Below, one piece after another: positions 9,026 to 19,799 of a DNA stretch of 33,510 nucleotides. A program made the position numbers and the translations under genes. The notes under the pieces are model-generated. The model did no database searches. It was given only the letters and a program-made list of their open reading frames with translations, and was not told the origin of the DNA. The stretch covers positions 1 through 33,510 of the forward strand of contig JABABL010000005.1 in assembly GCA_014238225.1 (NCBI GenBank), written 5' to 3'. Position 1 is the first letter of the stretch; every line of letters begins with the position of its first letter. Source of the DNA: Mycoplasmatales bacterium. Lineage in GTDB: Bacteria > Bacillota_I > Bacilli_A > Mycoplasmatales > JABAAY01.

Positions 9026-10980
9026 ATTTCTACTATCATATCTCTAATCTGGGCAGCCTTTTCAAATTCTAAATCTTTAGCACTTTGAAGCATTTGTTTT
9101 TTCAAAACTCTGAGAATTTTTTCTTTAGCTTGAGATGATTTAAACCTGTGAGTTTTTAAATAATCTTCCATGATGGGGTCCTTTTTAACACCTTCAACAG
9201 GGTCATATATTTCCTTCACTATTGTTTTTGGGGTAATATTGTTTTCTTCATTAAATGCAATTTGAATATTTCTTCTTCTATCAGTTTCATCAATTGCTTC
9301 TTGCATTGACCTACTAGTGTTGTTAGCAAACATTAGTATGCGACCACTAATGTTTCTTGCTGCACGACCAATAATTTGTATTAAACTTCTAGTGTTCCTT
9401 AAAAAACCCATTTGATCCGCAGCTATTATCATTATTAAAGCAACTTCAGGTAAGTCTAAACCCTCCCTTAGTAAATTTATACCAACTATGCAATCAATTT
9501 TCCCCCTACGCAAATCATTTAGAATATGTAATCTTTCAAAAGTTTTTAATTCACTGTGCAAATATGCGATTTTAAAACCATAATTTTTTAAGTAGTCCGC
9601 TAATTCTTCAGAAGTCTTAATTGTTAAAGCGATAATGAATGATTTTTCACCCTTTTCAACTGCTTCTCTTAGATTTTCCACAATTGCATCAATTTGGTTT
9701 TCAGATGGAAGAATCTCTATAGTCGGATCTATTAGACCCGTAGGCCTAATAATTTGTTCCACAGGCTTTTTATTTACGATTTCGAGTTCATAATCACCAG
9801 GAGTGGCTGAGACATAAATTACCTTTTTAAGTTTGTTTTTGAACTCATCAAAATTCAAAGGACGATTATCCAAAGCGCTTGGAAGTCTAAAACCATGATT
9901 CACTAGGGTTGTTTTTCTACTGCGATCTGCATTAAACATTCCCCTTACTTGTGGCAATGACATGTGCGACTCATCAATTATTGTCAAGAAGTCGTCACCA
10001 AAATAGTCTATTAGGGTAAAAGGACTTTTTCCTAGCTCTCTACCGTCCAAGTGTAAAGAATAATTTTCAATTCCACTTACGGAATTGAATTCCTCTAGCG
10101 ACTCACAGTCGTGATTTACTCGTTGACGAAGTCTTTCTGCCTCCAAGGGTTTATTGTGTTCTTTAAAAAACTCCAGTCTTGTTTTCAGTTCTTTTTTTAT
10201 ATTTTCCACTGCCCTTAATGTGTTCTCTCTTTCACTTACATAATCATCTGCAGGAAATATTGTGAATGTGGAATATTTATTTTGCACCGTACTTGTTAAT
10301 GTGTCTATTTTTGCAATATCTTCAATGTAATCACCGAACAACGATATTCTAACGTAGTAATTGTTAGTTCACCCAGGAGCTACTTCTACCAAGTCTCCTC
10401 TAACTTTAAAAGAACCTGGTTCTCAGTCATAGTCATTTCTGCGATAACCGCGTTTAACAAGGGCAGTAAGTAATTCTTTTCTGGATATTTTCTGATTTAT
10501 TTTCAACTCAAAAAACATGGACTTATATTTTTTAGGATCAAATGTTCCGTATATTGAAGCAACAGAACAAACAACGATGGTATCTGGTCTAGACACTAAT
10601 GCATTCATGGCACTTAGTCTCATCATTTCTATTTCGCTATTAGAAGTTGCGGTTTTATCTATATATGTGTCTGTTTTAGGCATGTATGCTTCTGGTTGAT
10701 AGAAATCAAAGTTACTTACAAAATACTCAACTCTGTTGTTTGGAAAAAAAGACTTAAATTCAGCATACAACTGGCCCGCTAGTGTCTTGTTATGACAAAA
10801 GACAAATGTTGGTTTTTGAATCTTTTGAATTATATTTGCAACAGTGAAAGTTTTGCCTGTGGCAGTAGCGCCAAGCAAAACAATCTCATCTTGATTATGT
10901 GAAAAACTTTCTAGTATTTCGTTAATTGCGCGTTTTTGATCACCAGCAGGTTTAAAAAGACTTTTTAATTGAAATTTCAT
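9013..10980 (-). CDS. uvrB: UvrABC excinuclease subunit B
   Basis: The 655-residue frame (UGA as Trp) has the usual UvrB length. Walker A is GATATGKT (residues 37-44), and the DNA-binding beta-hairpin region YFVSNFDFYQPEAYMP follows. Helicase motifs include DESHMSLPQ, YVSATPG, GINLLREGLDLPEVALI and QIIGRAARN. The C-terminal UVR domain (LEFEKAAQIRDMI) that contacts UvrC is present. UvrB is loaded on damaged DNA by UvrA and recruits UvrC for incision. The ATG overlaps the secA stop (TAATG), indicating one transcript and coupled translation. Only a decayed uvrC is visible in this window, so incision would need a uvrC elsewhere. Confidence 0.96.
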
Positions 10981-13370
10981 TATCCAAGTTTAATTTGAAC
11001 ATCTTCAATTTCAGCTGAATGTAAAGGTTTAAGAGCTGCAGCAGATGTTCTTGCTGTAATCAGTGTGGTAACCATTTCGTGAGATATTTCAGATTTTAAA
11101 GAGTCAAACAAAATCGCTGCTTCTTCAATGTATTGTTGCAAGGGGTTTTTTTGTGCGTAGCTGCGCAAGTGAATACTTGCTTTTAAACGAAGCATGGTGT
11201 TGATGTGGTCTGTTCACGTTCTATCTAATAGACGTATCATTGCTGACTTTTCTATTGACAAATAAGTTTGAGGTTGTTGCTTTGAACGACGGGCTTTGTA
11301 ACTCTCAATTATTTTTTTAAATAACGAAAGGATTAAATCATCATTACTCATTTTTTCTACTTCCGATAGTTGATAGGTATTTTCAGGCATTAGTTTTCCA
11401 TTTACCTGGTTTAAAAAAGCAGAGTAGTCAATAACAACACCTTTTTCAGTAATTGTTTCACAACTTTCTACCACATCACGAACAACTTCAAAGGTCATGT
11501 TTTTGATTATTTTCATTAAATTTGTGGCAACAAGAATTTGATCTCTTTGACCATAAATAATTTCTCTTTGTTGGCTTAGAATATTGTCGTAATCAAGAAC
11601 ATTTTTTCTAGTATCAAAATTCATTCCTTCAATTCTTTTTTGCGCACCACTGATGCTCTTACTTAGTGCAAAACCTTCAAGCGTTTCTTCACCTATTTGA
11701 GTAAAAATCTCTTTAATTCTATCTCCGCCAAATCTCTGCATTAAATTGTCTTCAACGGAAATGAAGAATTTAGAAAATCCAGGATCGCCTTGACGCCCAC
11801 TTCTTCCTCTTAATTGATTGTCGATTCTTCTAGACTCGTGGCGCTCGGTTCCTAGGACTGCTAAGCCTCCGGTTTCTCTAATTCCAGGACCTAGTTTTAT
11901 ATCGGTTCCTCTGCCAGCCATGTTTGTTGAAATAGTTATTGAACCACGTTTTCCGGCATTAGTAATTATTTCCGCTTCTCTACCGTGATTTTTTGCATTT
12001 AAAACATTATGGGGAACTTTTATTAATGTCAACATTTGTGAAACAAGTTCAGAATCTTCCACACTTGCTGTACCAACTAAAACAGGTTGGTTGTCTTTAT
12101 TTCTTAGAAGTATTTCTTTTAGAATAGCTTTGAATTTTGCTTTCTTTGTGCCATATATTTCGTCGTTTTCATCAAAACGAATAACAGCACGGTTTGTTGG
12201 AATTTGAATTACACGCATGTTGTAAATTTTTCTGAATTCCTCTTCTTCAGTTTTTGCAGTTCCCGTCATGCCAGAAATTTTATTATAAATTCTAAAGAAG
12301 TTTTGATAGGTAACAGTAGCTAAAGTTTTTGTTTCTTTTTCTATTTCCACACCCTCTTTTGCCTGTATTGCTTGGTGCAATCCATCACTATAACTACGAT
12401 TAGCCATGACACGTCCGGTAAACTGATCAACTAATGCAATTTTCTCGTCCTTAACGATATATTCAACACCTAATGTAAAAAGCTTGTTGGCTCTTAATGC
12501 GTTTTGTAAGTGATGAACCAAAGCACTGTTTTTTAAATAATAAAGATTATCAGTTTTGAAAAACCTTTCCGCTTTATCTTGTCCTTTAGTAGTTAAGTGA
12601 ATTGTTTTCTTTTCTAAATCAATTTCAACATCTTCATCTATTAGACCTTTCGAAAATGTGTCAGTTCTAGCATAAAAATCTTCTGTTGATTTTGAACCTC
12701 CGGAAATAATTAAAGGAGTTCTTGCTTCATCAATTAAGATTGAATCTGCTTCGTCGATTATGCAAAAATTGAATCCTCTTTGCACTTTTTCTTTTCAAGT
12801 TGTAACCATGTTGTCGCGTAAATAATCAAAGCCAAGTTCTGAATTGGTAGTGTAAGTTACATCACAAGAGTAGGCTTTTCTTTTTCCTTCTTTTGACATG
12901 CTAGAGGAACAGAAACCAGTTGATAATCCTAAATATTCTAGAACTTTTCCATTGCTTTGAGAGTCTCTTTCCGCCAAATATTCATTAACTGTAACAACAT
13001 GAACACCTTTTTCTGTTAATGCATTTAGGTATGAAGGTAGGACAGCAGTGATTGTTTTTCCTTCACCAGTTCTCATTTCTGCAACATCACCTCTATGCAA
13101 AATTATTCCGCCTAATAATTGACAAGGATAGGGGTATATTTTTTCTATTCTTCAAGATGCTTCTCTAGCAACAGCGAATGCATCGGGAAGAACATCATCA
13201 AGGGTTTCGTTATTTGCTAATCTCTCTTTTAAAACAACGGTTTGCTTCTTAAGTTCGCTGTCAGACATTTTTCGATATTTGTCTGCTAAGCTGCAAATAA
13301 CATCTACAACACCCTCTGTTACACGTAATATTTTTTTATCTTCGTTAAAGACTAAGTTAAGAACACTCAT
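10980..13370 (-). CDS. secA: Protein translocase ATPase SecA
   Basis: The 796-residue frame is open with UGA as Trp. Walker A is MRTGEGKT (residues 99-106) and Walker B is IIDEADSIL (about residues 204-212). Later motifs include [19 protein letters not shown] and [11 protein letters not shown]. SecA drives Sec-dependent export and would serve the surface proteins in this window. It is short: the sequence ends soon after the helical scaffold ([10 protein letters not shown]), without the C-terminal zinc-binding SEC-C tail. It starts the secA-uvrB transcript. The ATG at 13368-13370 has no Shine-Dalgarno site and lies 6 bases after an extended -10 box. Confidence 0.97.
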
Positions 13371-13376
13371 AGAGTA

Positions 13377-13385
13377 ATTTTATCA
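13377..13385 (-). promoter_or_regulatory. Extended -10 promoter of secA, predicted leaderless
   Basis: On the minus strand TGATAAAAT is followed by exactly six bases (TACTCT) and the secA ATG. Confidence 0.65.
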
Positions 13386-13408
13386 AAAGAAAAAAGTTAA
13401 TTACAGTT

Positions 13409-14044
13409 TTATTTATTCTTAAAAATTTCTTTTCTATTGGTTGATAAGGCATGGAACCTTAATTTCTTTAGTTTAATATTTTGTAAATAAGAAGCGCACT
13501 TTTTAAAAGTTTTCCCTGTTGTTACCACATCATCAAACAAAAGAATCTTACAGTTTTCAAATATAGACAAATCAAAATTACTTTTGAGCACAATATTTTT
13601 TTCTATTTCTTCTCTTTTTCCACCGGATTGCTTTATATTTTTTATTTTTATAAAAGGAGAATAAACATTGTTTAACTTAAATAATTTTGCTAGATGCCAC
13701 ATGTGATTGTATCCCCTTCTTCTTTCGAACTCTTTAAAACTTGGAGGAATAACAACTTTGTAGTTCATGTATTTAAAAAATAAAAAATATTTTCTATATT
13801 CCAGAAAGGCATTTGCCAATTGCCTTTCGCCATTAACGTTTTTATAAGATAAAAGAGTTTCTCTAAAAAAATCATTGTATTCATACTCGCAATAGACTTT
13901 CAAGTTTGATACAACTAAATTTTTATTGATGGATTTAAATTTCCTTTTACAAGACTCGCAAAGGTAAGTCTTAAAGGGAATTATAAATGTTAGCAAATCA
14001 TGAGAGTCAAATATACTATTTTTACAAATAAGGCAATTCATCAT
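13409..14044 (-). CDS. comFC: ComFC-like phosphoribosyltransferase-family protein
   Basis: The protein has 211 residues. An N-terminal four-cysteine zinc-binding pair (CLICKNS and CESCKRKF) precedes a phosphoribosyltransferase fold ending with the PRPP-type signature ILLFDDVVTTGKTF. The segment PPSFKEFERRRGYNHMWHLAK is the ComF-family RRGYNQ region. In transformable Firmicutes ComFC acts with ComFA in DNA uptake; in Mollicutes its role is uncertain. It begins ATGATG, so the start may be at 14041. It overlaps the comFA end by about 23 bases, so the two are coupled. Confidence 0.85.
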   Translation of the reverse strand: MMNCLICKNSIFDSHDLLTFIIPFKTYLCESCKRKFKSINKNLVVSNLKVYCEYEYNDFFRETLLSYKNVNGERQLANAFLEYRKYFLFFKYMNYKVVIPPSFKEFERRRGYNHMWHLAKLFKLNNVYSPFIKIKNIKQSGGKREEIEKNIVLKSNFDLSIFENCKILLFDDVVTTGKTFKKCASYLQNIKLKKLRFHALSTNRKEIFKNK

Positions 14045-15023
14045 TTAAACTTTCTATTATTGAAACAGCAGAGACTACTTTTTTTGTTTTTGAACCAAAA
14101 AAATACACCGAACCTTTTTTGTCTATTAAGGATCTTCCTGCACGCCCTGCAATTTGAATAAGAGTTTCTTTTGAAAAAACATGATGATTTGTGTTTCAAA
14201 CAAAAACAGCTATTTTCGGAAAAGTAATTCCCCTCTCTAATATGGTTGTGGAAATAATAATTTTAACATTTGGTAGATTTAAAAACCTACGTACAGTATT
14301 TTTCTGATCAAGCGAAGTAGAAAAAATTGTGACAATCCCATTATAAAAGGAACTTAATTTGGACTTCATTCAATCAACATCATTAATTTTAGGCACAAAC
14401 ACAATGCATTTTCGACCCAACTGTATTTCTTTTCTAAGTACATATAAAAGAGAAACAAACCACAGTGACTTAATTTTAGGGACAGGAAGTTTTTCTTTGT
14501 GATATCTTTCATACAAATACAAAATTACACCGTTATTGTCTTCAAGCAGTTTTAAGTCTTTTTCTGTTGGAGTTGCTGTCAATAAAATAAAGTTTTTTTT
14601 GGAACTTTGTAGAGTTTTTGTCAGTAAGTAATTATTGCCTTTTAAAGGATATGCATCTATTTCATCAATTATTACTAAATCAAAGTAATTAAAGTAATTT
14701 TGTAACTGATGACATGTAGATACAAGTATATTGGGTTTGTGTACGCTCCTTAACCCGCCATACGACAAATCAATATGAACAGAAGGAAATGATTTTTTCA
14801 TTCGATAATATATCGAATCACAAATAATTTTTCTCGGGGAAACAAACGCCAATTTGTATTTATTGAGTATTAAAAAGTCAATTAGAGGAAAGCATATTTC
14901 AGTTTTTCCACTTCCTGTTACGGCAAAAACCAGCATGTTTAAGTTGTTAATGAAGTTAGCCAGTATTAATTCAGATAGTTTTTTTTGCTTTTGTGAGAAA
15001 TTAAAATTCAAAAGAAACGACAC
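14022..15023 (-). CDS. comFA: ComFA-like DEAD/DEAH-box helicase
   Basis: The frame has 333 residues when one UGA at 14370-14372 is Trp. Walker A is AVTGSGKTE, the Walker B/DEAD-type motif is VIIDEIDAYP, motif III is LLTATP and motif VI is QIAGRAGRS. ComFA is the ATP-dependent motor that drives imported single-stranded DNA through the competence channel. The protein is short for the family and lacks the N-terminal zinc-finger extension. The only start available in frame is GTG at 15023 (a stop lies just upstream), and no strong ribosome-binding site is visible. It is followed by comFC with an overlap. Confidence 0.85.
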
Positions 15024-15055
15024 ATACTTATTAGGAAGAAGTTATTCTTTTTTAT

Positions 15056-15784
15056 TTACTTTTCAAAAGGATTATCATCTTTTTTGTTGTCAGTTTTGGT
15101 TAAGGGTCTTGGTGATGGTTTTTCTCCATTTTTGGAAATAGTTTCTGTTTTTGACACAACTTTTTTTACAACAGTTTTCCCTTTATCTTGTTGTGTTTGT
15201 ACTGCCTTTACAGCATAAGTTTCCTGAAATCTAAAAGTTTCCTTGACCACACCAACATTTTTTGACAACAACACCCAACCAATAGCAATTGCAAGCAACG
15301 TGAATAAAGAGAGAATAAAAGTTATTATTGCTCCAAGGATGTTTTCAAATAGAACAAGTCCCGCACCCAAGGGAGCAAGAAGAGCAATGATCACGGGTAT
15401 TGTTAATATAGAAAATGCAACACTTTCCCTATGGCCTTTTGTATAAACGCTCATATCGGTATTTTTTGTTTTCTTTATCCATACTGTAATGAATGCAATA
15501 AGAAAAATTGTTGTAACCATTATCACAAAAAGAATAATAGAAGTAAAAGCAATTGAGCCATCGATGAAATTTTCATAAAATTGAATATCTCTTGTTTGTC
15601 CTTCAGGTGCATTATTGGCTAATATTTGAGCCACGTTTACTCTGTTTTGGACTCCAGCAGCAATATTGGCTACGAACAACGCTAGGTTAGAAATCAGCAG
15701 AAAAAGATAGCCAGAAAACAAAAACCACAGTGTTTTTTTTCTTTTTTCTCTTAATTGTGGAGATACTTGAATTTGTTCTGTCAT
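15056..15784 (-). CDS. Four-pass membrane protein with lysine-rich tail, unknown function
   Basis: I chose ATG 15782-15784 (MTEQIQVSPQLREKRKK) because GGAG lies just before it. A TTG three codons upstream is less likely. Hydrophobic spans are visible near residues 20-42, 77-102, 120-143 and 147-168, followed by a long polar tail (KKVVSKTETISKNGEKP, then DDNPFEK) that is probably cytosolic. The length is 242 residues. Family not recognised. It is the first gene of a three-gene unit with comFA and comFC (32-base gap to comFA), which makes a role beside them possible but unproven. Confidence 0.75.
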   Translation of the reverse strand: MTEQIQVSPQLREKRKKTLWFLFSGYLFLLISNLALFVANIAAGVQNRVNVAQILANNAPEGQTRDIQFYENFIDGSIAFTSIILFVIMVTTIFLIAFITVWIKKTKNTDMSVYTKGHRESVAFSILTIPVIIALLAPLGAGLVLFENILGAIITFILSLFTLLAIAIGWVLLSKNVGVVKETFRFQETYAVKAVQTQQDKGKTVVKKVVSKTETISKNGEKPSPRPLTKTDNKKDDNPFEK

Positions 15785-15796
15785 GGACTCCAAATT

Positions 15797-15802
15797 ATTA
15801 TA
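15797..15802 (-). promoter_or_regulatory. -10 box for the membrane protein/comFA/comFC unit
   Basis: TATAAT on the minus strand lies 12 bases before the ATG at 15784, with GGAG between them. It is divergent from the sodA promoter. Confidence 0.5.
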
Positions 15803-15840
15803 TACACATTATTTCCTTAAAGTTGTTGTCTTTTCTTGTG

Positions 15841-15881
15841 TATAATTTTTATGTATAATTTATAAAAATAACAACAAGGAG
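15841..15881 (+). promoter_or_regulatory. sodA promoter with two -10 boxes and Shine-Dalgarno site
   Basis: TATAAT occurs at 15841-15846 and again at 15854-15859. AAGGAG at 15876-15881 is well placed for the ATG at 15889. Two start points are possible. Confidence 0.6.
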
Positions 15882-15888
15882 AAATAAT

Positions 15889-16512
15889 ATGTACACACTA
15901 CCAGAACTACCATTTAAATATGATGCTTTAGAACCTTTCATGAGTCAAACAACTATGAAATATCACTACGACAAACACCATCGCGGATATGTAAATAAGT
16001 TAAACGAACTAGTCAAAAACGGAGCACCTAAACTTTTTGATAGAAAGGAAAAAGATCTACTTATGAACTTTAATGACGTTCCTTCTGACATTAGAACAAA
16101 GTTTATTAATTTGGGCGGAGGAGTTGTTAATCACACGTTTTTTTGAAAAATGTTGGAGAGAAACAATGGAGTAACTCCTGACAATGAAGTCATCAAAAGC
16201 ATCATTGAACAGTGAGGGAGTCTTCAATCTTTTCAAGAAGAGTTCAATAGCACCGCTATGTCTGTTTTTGGAAGTGGATGAGCATGACTTGTATATGATA
16301 GTAAAGGAAAACTAAAAATTATGTCAACACCTAATCAATATTCACCACTATCGGTGGGTATGAAACCTATCATGACTCTTGATGTGTGAGAGCACGCTTA
16401 TTACTTAGATTATCAAAACCGTCGCGCAGACTTTGTAGATAAATTTTGACAAATAATTAAGTGAGAGCAAGTAAATCAAAATTTTAAAAAAGCTCTAAAA
16501 ATTGCAGAGTAG
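15889..16512 (+). CDS. sodA: Superoxide dismutase, manganese-type residues
   Basis: The protein has 207 residues, normal for the Fe/Mn SOD family, and is cytoplasmic (no signal). It converts superoxide to oxygen and hydrogen peroxide. Metal ligands are visible at H26, H82 (VNHTFFW), D165 and H169 (LDVWEHAYYLDYQ). Gly78, four residues before H82, together with Gln150 in TPNQYSPLS is the arrangement typical of Mn-SOD, where the active-site Gln comes from the C-terminal half. Fe-SODs carry it in the N-terminal half. A cambialistic enzyme is not excluded. Several Trp are UGA, so it is adapted to the host code. A 222-residue unknown protein follows after 13 bases. Confidence 0.95.
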
Positions 16513-16525
16513 TTCTAAATCTACC

Positions 16526-17194
16526 ATGAATTCTTTCGAAAGAATAACAAGAGCAGTCAATCTTGAGTGAGTAAAAGTTTCACAAAATGAACTCGTTAAG
16601 TACATTCTACAAGACAAACTATCCGAACAGCAAAAAAATTCACTAGCCTATAATTTAGTTTTCTTGGAAACAGAAATTAAAAATACTCTCATGAAATTAG
16701 AAGCATTAGCTACTGATCACATTCAAGAAAGCTTTGTTCACGAAATTATTACCATCTACTCGTCTTGTTTAGAACAAAAACATTATCTAAAACAACTCGC
16801 CTCTCAAAAGGATTTTGATAAAAATGTTTTTAAAATTGTGGAAAAAATAACTCGCATTCTAATTACAACATGCGCAAAAGGAAAGTACTGAGAGTCTTTC
16901 ATACAAGTTGCATTTCTTTTAATAGTTCCCTATGAACAAATCAAAAACGCTACAGGACACTTAAATAAAGAGTTCATCAAATCATCAAACAATCCGTTAG
17001 GCGGAGAATGAATTGGAGGGTATGATTCCTCTAAATACCGAGCAATATACGCAAAAGTGCTGAACAACATTAAGGGTAATCTTCCGCTTGGTAATATTGA
17101 TATAAATATTTTTAGCAGTCTTGAAACCTTGCTAGTTTCCTATCTAAGGTTTTTAAATCATTCTTTTATAAATTATGATTCCTTATCTAAATAA
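16526..17194 (+). CDS. Unknown 222-residue, probably helical protein downstream of sodA
   Basis: The frame runs from ATG 16526 to TAA 17192-17194 with UGA as Trp (MNSFERITRAVNLEWVKVSQ at the start). It is rich in Leu, Ile, Lys and Glu in helical patterns, with no signal peptide and no strong membrane span. A Gly-rich turn NNPLGGEWIGGYDSSKYR sits near residue 160. I recognise no family. The 13-base gap from sodA and absence of its own promoter or Shine-Dalgarno site suggest co-transcription and coupled translation. Confidence 0.7.
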
Positions 17195-17286
17195 TTTGAA
17201 AAAACTGTAGATTTGTAATACTACACACTCGAATATTACTACCTGTGTTTGTTAAAACATTTAAGAACATGTTGCTAAAGATTATC

Positions 17287-17979
17287 TTAGCTAAAAAAAC
17301 ACTTGTTTCATTTTAGAACAACGACAATTTCTCCCTTTACTTTCTTCTCGGAAAAAATGTCGATCATTGAAGAAAGACTTCCTCGAAGGGTTTCTTCGTA
17401 TTTTTTGCCCAATTCTCTAGATAACGAAACTTCAATACAACAACTATTAAAATTTTCTTTTATTCATTTAAAGTTTTCTATCACTCTGAAAGGAGAATCA
17501 TAATATACTACTAAATTATGTTTTTTCACAGAGGAAGAAAGTTGTTCTTTCTTTCTTTTGTCTTTTTTTTCTAAAAACCCTAAGAAACTAAGACTTTTAA
17601 AAGAAAATCCAGAAAGAAGAATAGCACACAAAAATGGACTGGTGGCGCCCCATGTTTTTATTTCAATGTTTTCTTGGACAGCTAACGAAACAGCAGTAAC
17701 TCCAGGGTCATTTACAATTGGATAACCTGCATCAGACACAATACAAACAGTTTTGTTTTGACGAATATTTTGTATTATTTTTTGTGATAAACTCTTCTCG
17801 TTATCTTTTGTATACTTTATGGTTATTGCATTTAACGAGAATTCATTTTTGTATCTTGAAAAAACAAGTTTGTTTTCACAATAAATGTAGTCAGCCTTTC
17901 TTAGTATTTCAATAGACTCCAAACTTATTTCTTCTATTGAACCAATTGGAAGAACCACTAAGTGTAAAAAATGTTTCAT
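17287..17979 (-). CDS. rsmI: 16S rRNA 2'-O-methyltransferase RsmI (C1402)
   Basis: The protein has about 230 residues with UGA as Trp in the C-terminal part. It shows the tetrapyrrole-methylase-type signature: an N-terminal LHLVVLPIGSIEEIS in place of the family LYLVATPIGNLEDI, then IVSDAGYPIVNDPG, then SPFRV, and the C-terminal RELGKKYEETLRGSL pattern. RsmI uses SAM to methylate the ribose of C1402 in the decoding centre. The start is GTG at 17982 or ATG at 17979; I give the ATG, with AGGA 12 bases upstream. It is the last gene of the dnaX-ybaB-tmk-holB-rsmI run. Confidence 0.92.
17369..17406 (+). terminator. Terminator-like hairpin facing the 16526 gene, inside rsmI
   Basis: GAAGAAA at 17369-17375 pairs with TTTCTTC at 17391-17397, with a further inner stem interrupted by two mismatches, and TATTTTTT follows. 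It lies on the plus strand inside the convergent rsmI coding sequence, 175 bases after the 16526 gene. It overlaps conserved rsmI codons and could be coincidence. Confidence 0.35.
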
Positions 17980-18021
17980 CACTATAAATCCTATATTAAA
18001 GTAGAAATGTTTTTTCAGTTA

Positions 18022-18852
18022 CTAGAAAATTTTAAAATTGTCTTGTAGAAAAGCATCCACCAACATTGTGGGATTAATACTCTTGCTTATTTCAAGAGTT
18101 GTTTTATGTATTTGAAAGTTAATTTCGTTAGGAGACTTCTTCAAGAATTTTGCAAATTTTTCCTCTTCTATAAAATAAGAAAGAATAGCAAGAAAATATC
18201 TAGAACTTCTGGAATTAAAATAAACTCGTTGTGTAATATAGGAACTTTCATCTTTGAAAATATTGAAAAACAAAGTACGTGTTTTTTTCATTTGCTGTTC
18301 TGTTAAACCAGGGTCAGAAATAGCTCTAAAATAGTGTTCTTTACTCAATAATTTTTTTTCGTAAAAAGGAGAGTGAATAATGTAAAAGGCAGATTCAAGC
18401 AATTTATCTATTTTGTGCATGTTTGAGGTAGAAAAGAATAAAAACATATGTGTGTTCTCTTTATATATTTCTTTTATTAAGGGAGAGATTTTTTCTCATC
18501 TTATGTTTTCAATGTTTTTTATAAATAGGAACTTATTCTTTTTTTCATTTAGGGAAGATTTTTTTAATTCCCCAACAGCATCTGCAATAGTGAGATTGCT
18601 TTGTTTAGAATCAAAATATATGTAGTCAGAAAAATAATTTTTATCTACTGCGTTACAGTATTCGCAATCCTTACAGTAAGGGTTTTGTTTTTCACACATG
18701 TACATTGCAACCAGTATTTTAGGAAGTTCATCAATATTGATTCCAGCGTTATTGTTTATTCCTATAACCCTTGGAAGCGAATCGTTTTCCTTAAATCTTT
18801 TTAGTGTTTCGTAACTTAAAGGGAACATGTCAGCAAAATTATTTAGAGTCAT
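18022..18852 (-). CDS. holB: DNA polymerase III delta' subunit (clamp loader)
   Basis: The 276-residue frame is complete when one UGA is Trp. It has the delta' features: a four-Cys zinc module (MCEKQNPYCKDCEYCNAV), then KNKFLFIKNIENIRWEKISP and MFLFFSTSNMHKIDKLLESA. There is no functional Walker A motif near the N terminus, as expected for delta'. It works with DnaX and delta to load the DnaN clamp, whose gene is also in this window. The ATG overlaps the tmk stop by 14 bases, as in the tmk-holB pair of M. genitalium/M. pneumoniae. Confidence 0.85.
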
Positions 18853-19483
18853 TTTTTATTATTTCAGCCATTTTTTCATATACTTTACTAGTTATTTCAT
18901 CAATATTTTTTGTTGCATCGATAATTTCATACGGAACAGAAATGAACTTTTCTGGAATGCTCAAGTAACTTTCTCTGACTTTTTCGTGGAACTCTATCTT
19001 TTTTTGATCATAATGAGTGAGTTCTGTTGCGGAACGATTGGATTGTATTCTTTTTAAAGCGATACTTGGCTCCAGATCAAAGAAAAAAACCACATCAGGC
19101 TTTAATGTATCTTTTCATATTTCCATGTTGATTTTATAAACTGATTCGTAACCAAGCCCCATTGCACCACCTTGATATGCAAGTGCGGAATCCAAATATC
19201 TGTCACAGAGAACATGATATCCTCTTTTCATGTGAGGGAGAATCACTTTCTCAACATGTTGTGCTCTGCTAGCGGCATACAAATACGCCTCAGTTCTTGG
19301 AGTAAAACAACTGTGTTTTAAAATAAGCCTTCTAATTGCTTCTGCACATTCATCATTTTTTCCACCAGGCTCTCAAGTCATAAGAAAATTTTCATTGGGA
19401 AAATTTTTTTTTAGTTTCTCATATACTAGATTAGAAACTGTGGTTTTTCCAGATCCTTCAATGCCTTCAAAGGTAAAGAACAC
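18839..19483 (-). CDS. tmk: Thymidylate kinase
   Basis: The protein has 214 residues and phosphorylates dTMP to dTDP. The P-loop is FEGIEGSGKTT near the N terminus, the acceptor-site motif is CDRYLDSALAYQGGA, and TWEPGG is the family (T)REPGG segment with UGA-encoded Trp. The start is GTG at 19481-19483, directly after the ybaB stop codon (TAG), so translation is coupled. The GTG places the P-loop at the family's usual N-terminal distance. It overlaps holB downstream. Confidence 0.93.
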
Positions 19484-19789
19484 CTATACCATTCCCTTTA
19501 ATTGAGGGGGAAGTCCTTCTTCCATTATTTCGTCTTTTTGTGTTCTTACTGAACTCTGTGCCTCATTAACACCAACAAGGACCATATCTTCTACCATCTC
19601 TTTGTTTTCAGGGTCTAAAAGATCTTTGTTTATATCAATTTTCACTATCTCTCCGTCGCCCAGTAAGTTTATTATTATTGCGCCACCACCTGTTTCAAAT
19701 TGAAATTCTTTTTCATCAAACTCATCGCCCTTTTTTTTCATTCCCTCTTGCATTGCCTGTGCTTGTTTCAACATTTGTTTCATGTCCAT
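19484..19789 (-). CDS. ybaB: YbaB/EbfC-family nucleoid-associated protein
   Basis: The 101-residue protein has the family layout: N-terminal coiled helix (MKQMLKQAQAMQEGMKKK), a beta core with GGGAIIINLLGDGEIVKIDI, and a C-terminal helix (VEDMVLVGVNEAQSS). YbaB dimers bind DNA without strong sequence preference. The dnaX-ybaB pairing is widely conserved. recR, often the next gene, is missing here; tmk follows directly. AGGTT precedes the ATG. Confidence 0.92.
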   Translation of the reverse strand: MDMKQMLKQAQAMQEGMKKKGDEFDEKEFQFETGGGAIIINLLGDGEIVKIDINKDLLDPENKEMVEDMVLVGVNEAQSSVRTQKDEIMEEGLPPQLKGMV

Positions 19790-19799
19790 AATTTAACCT

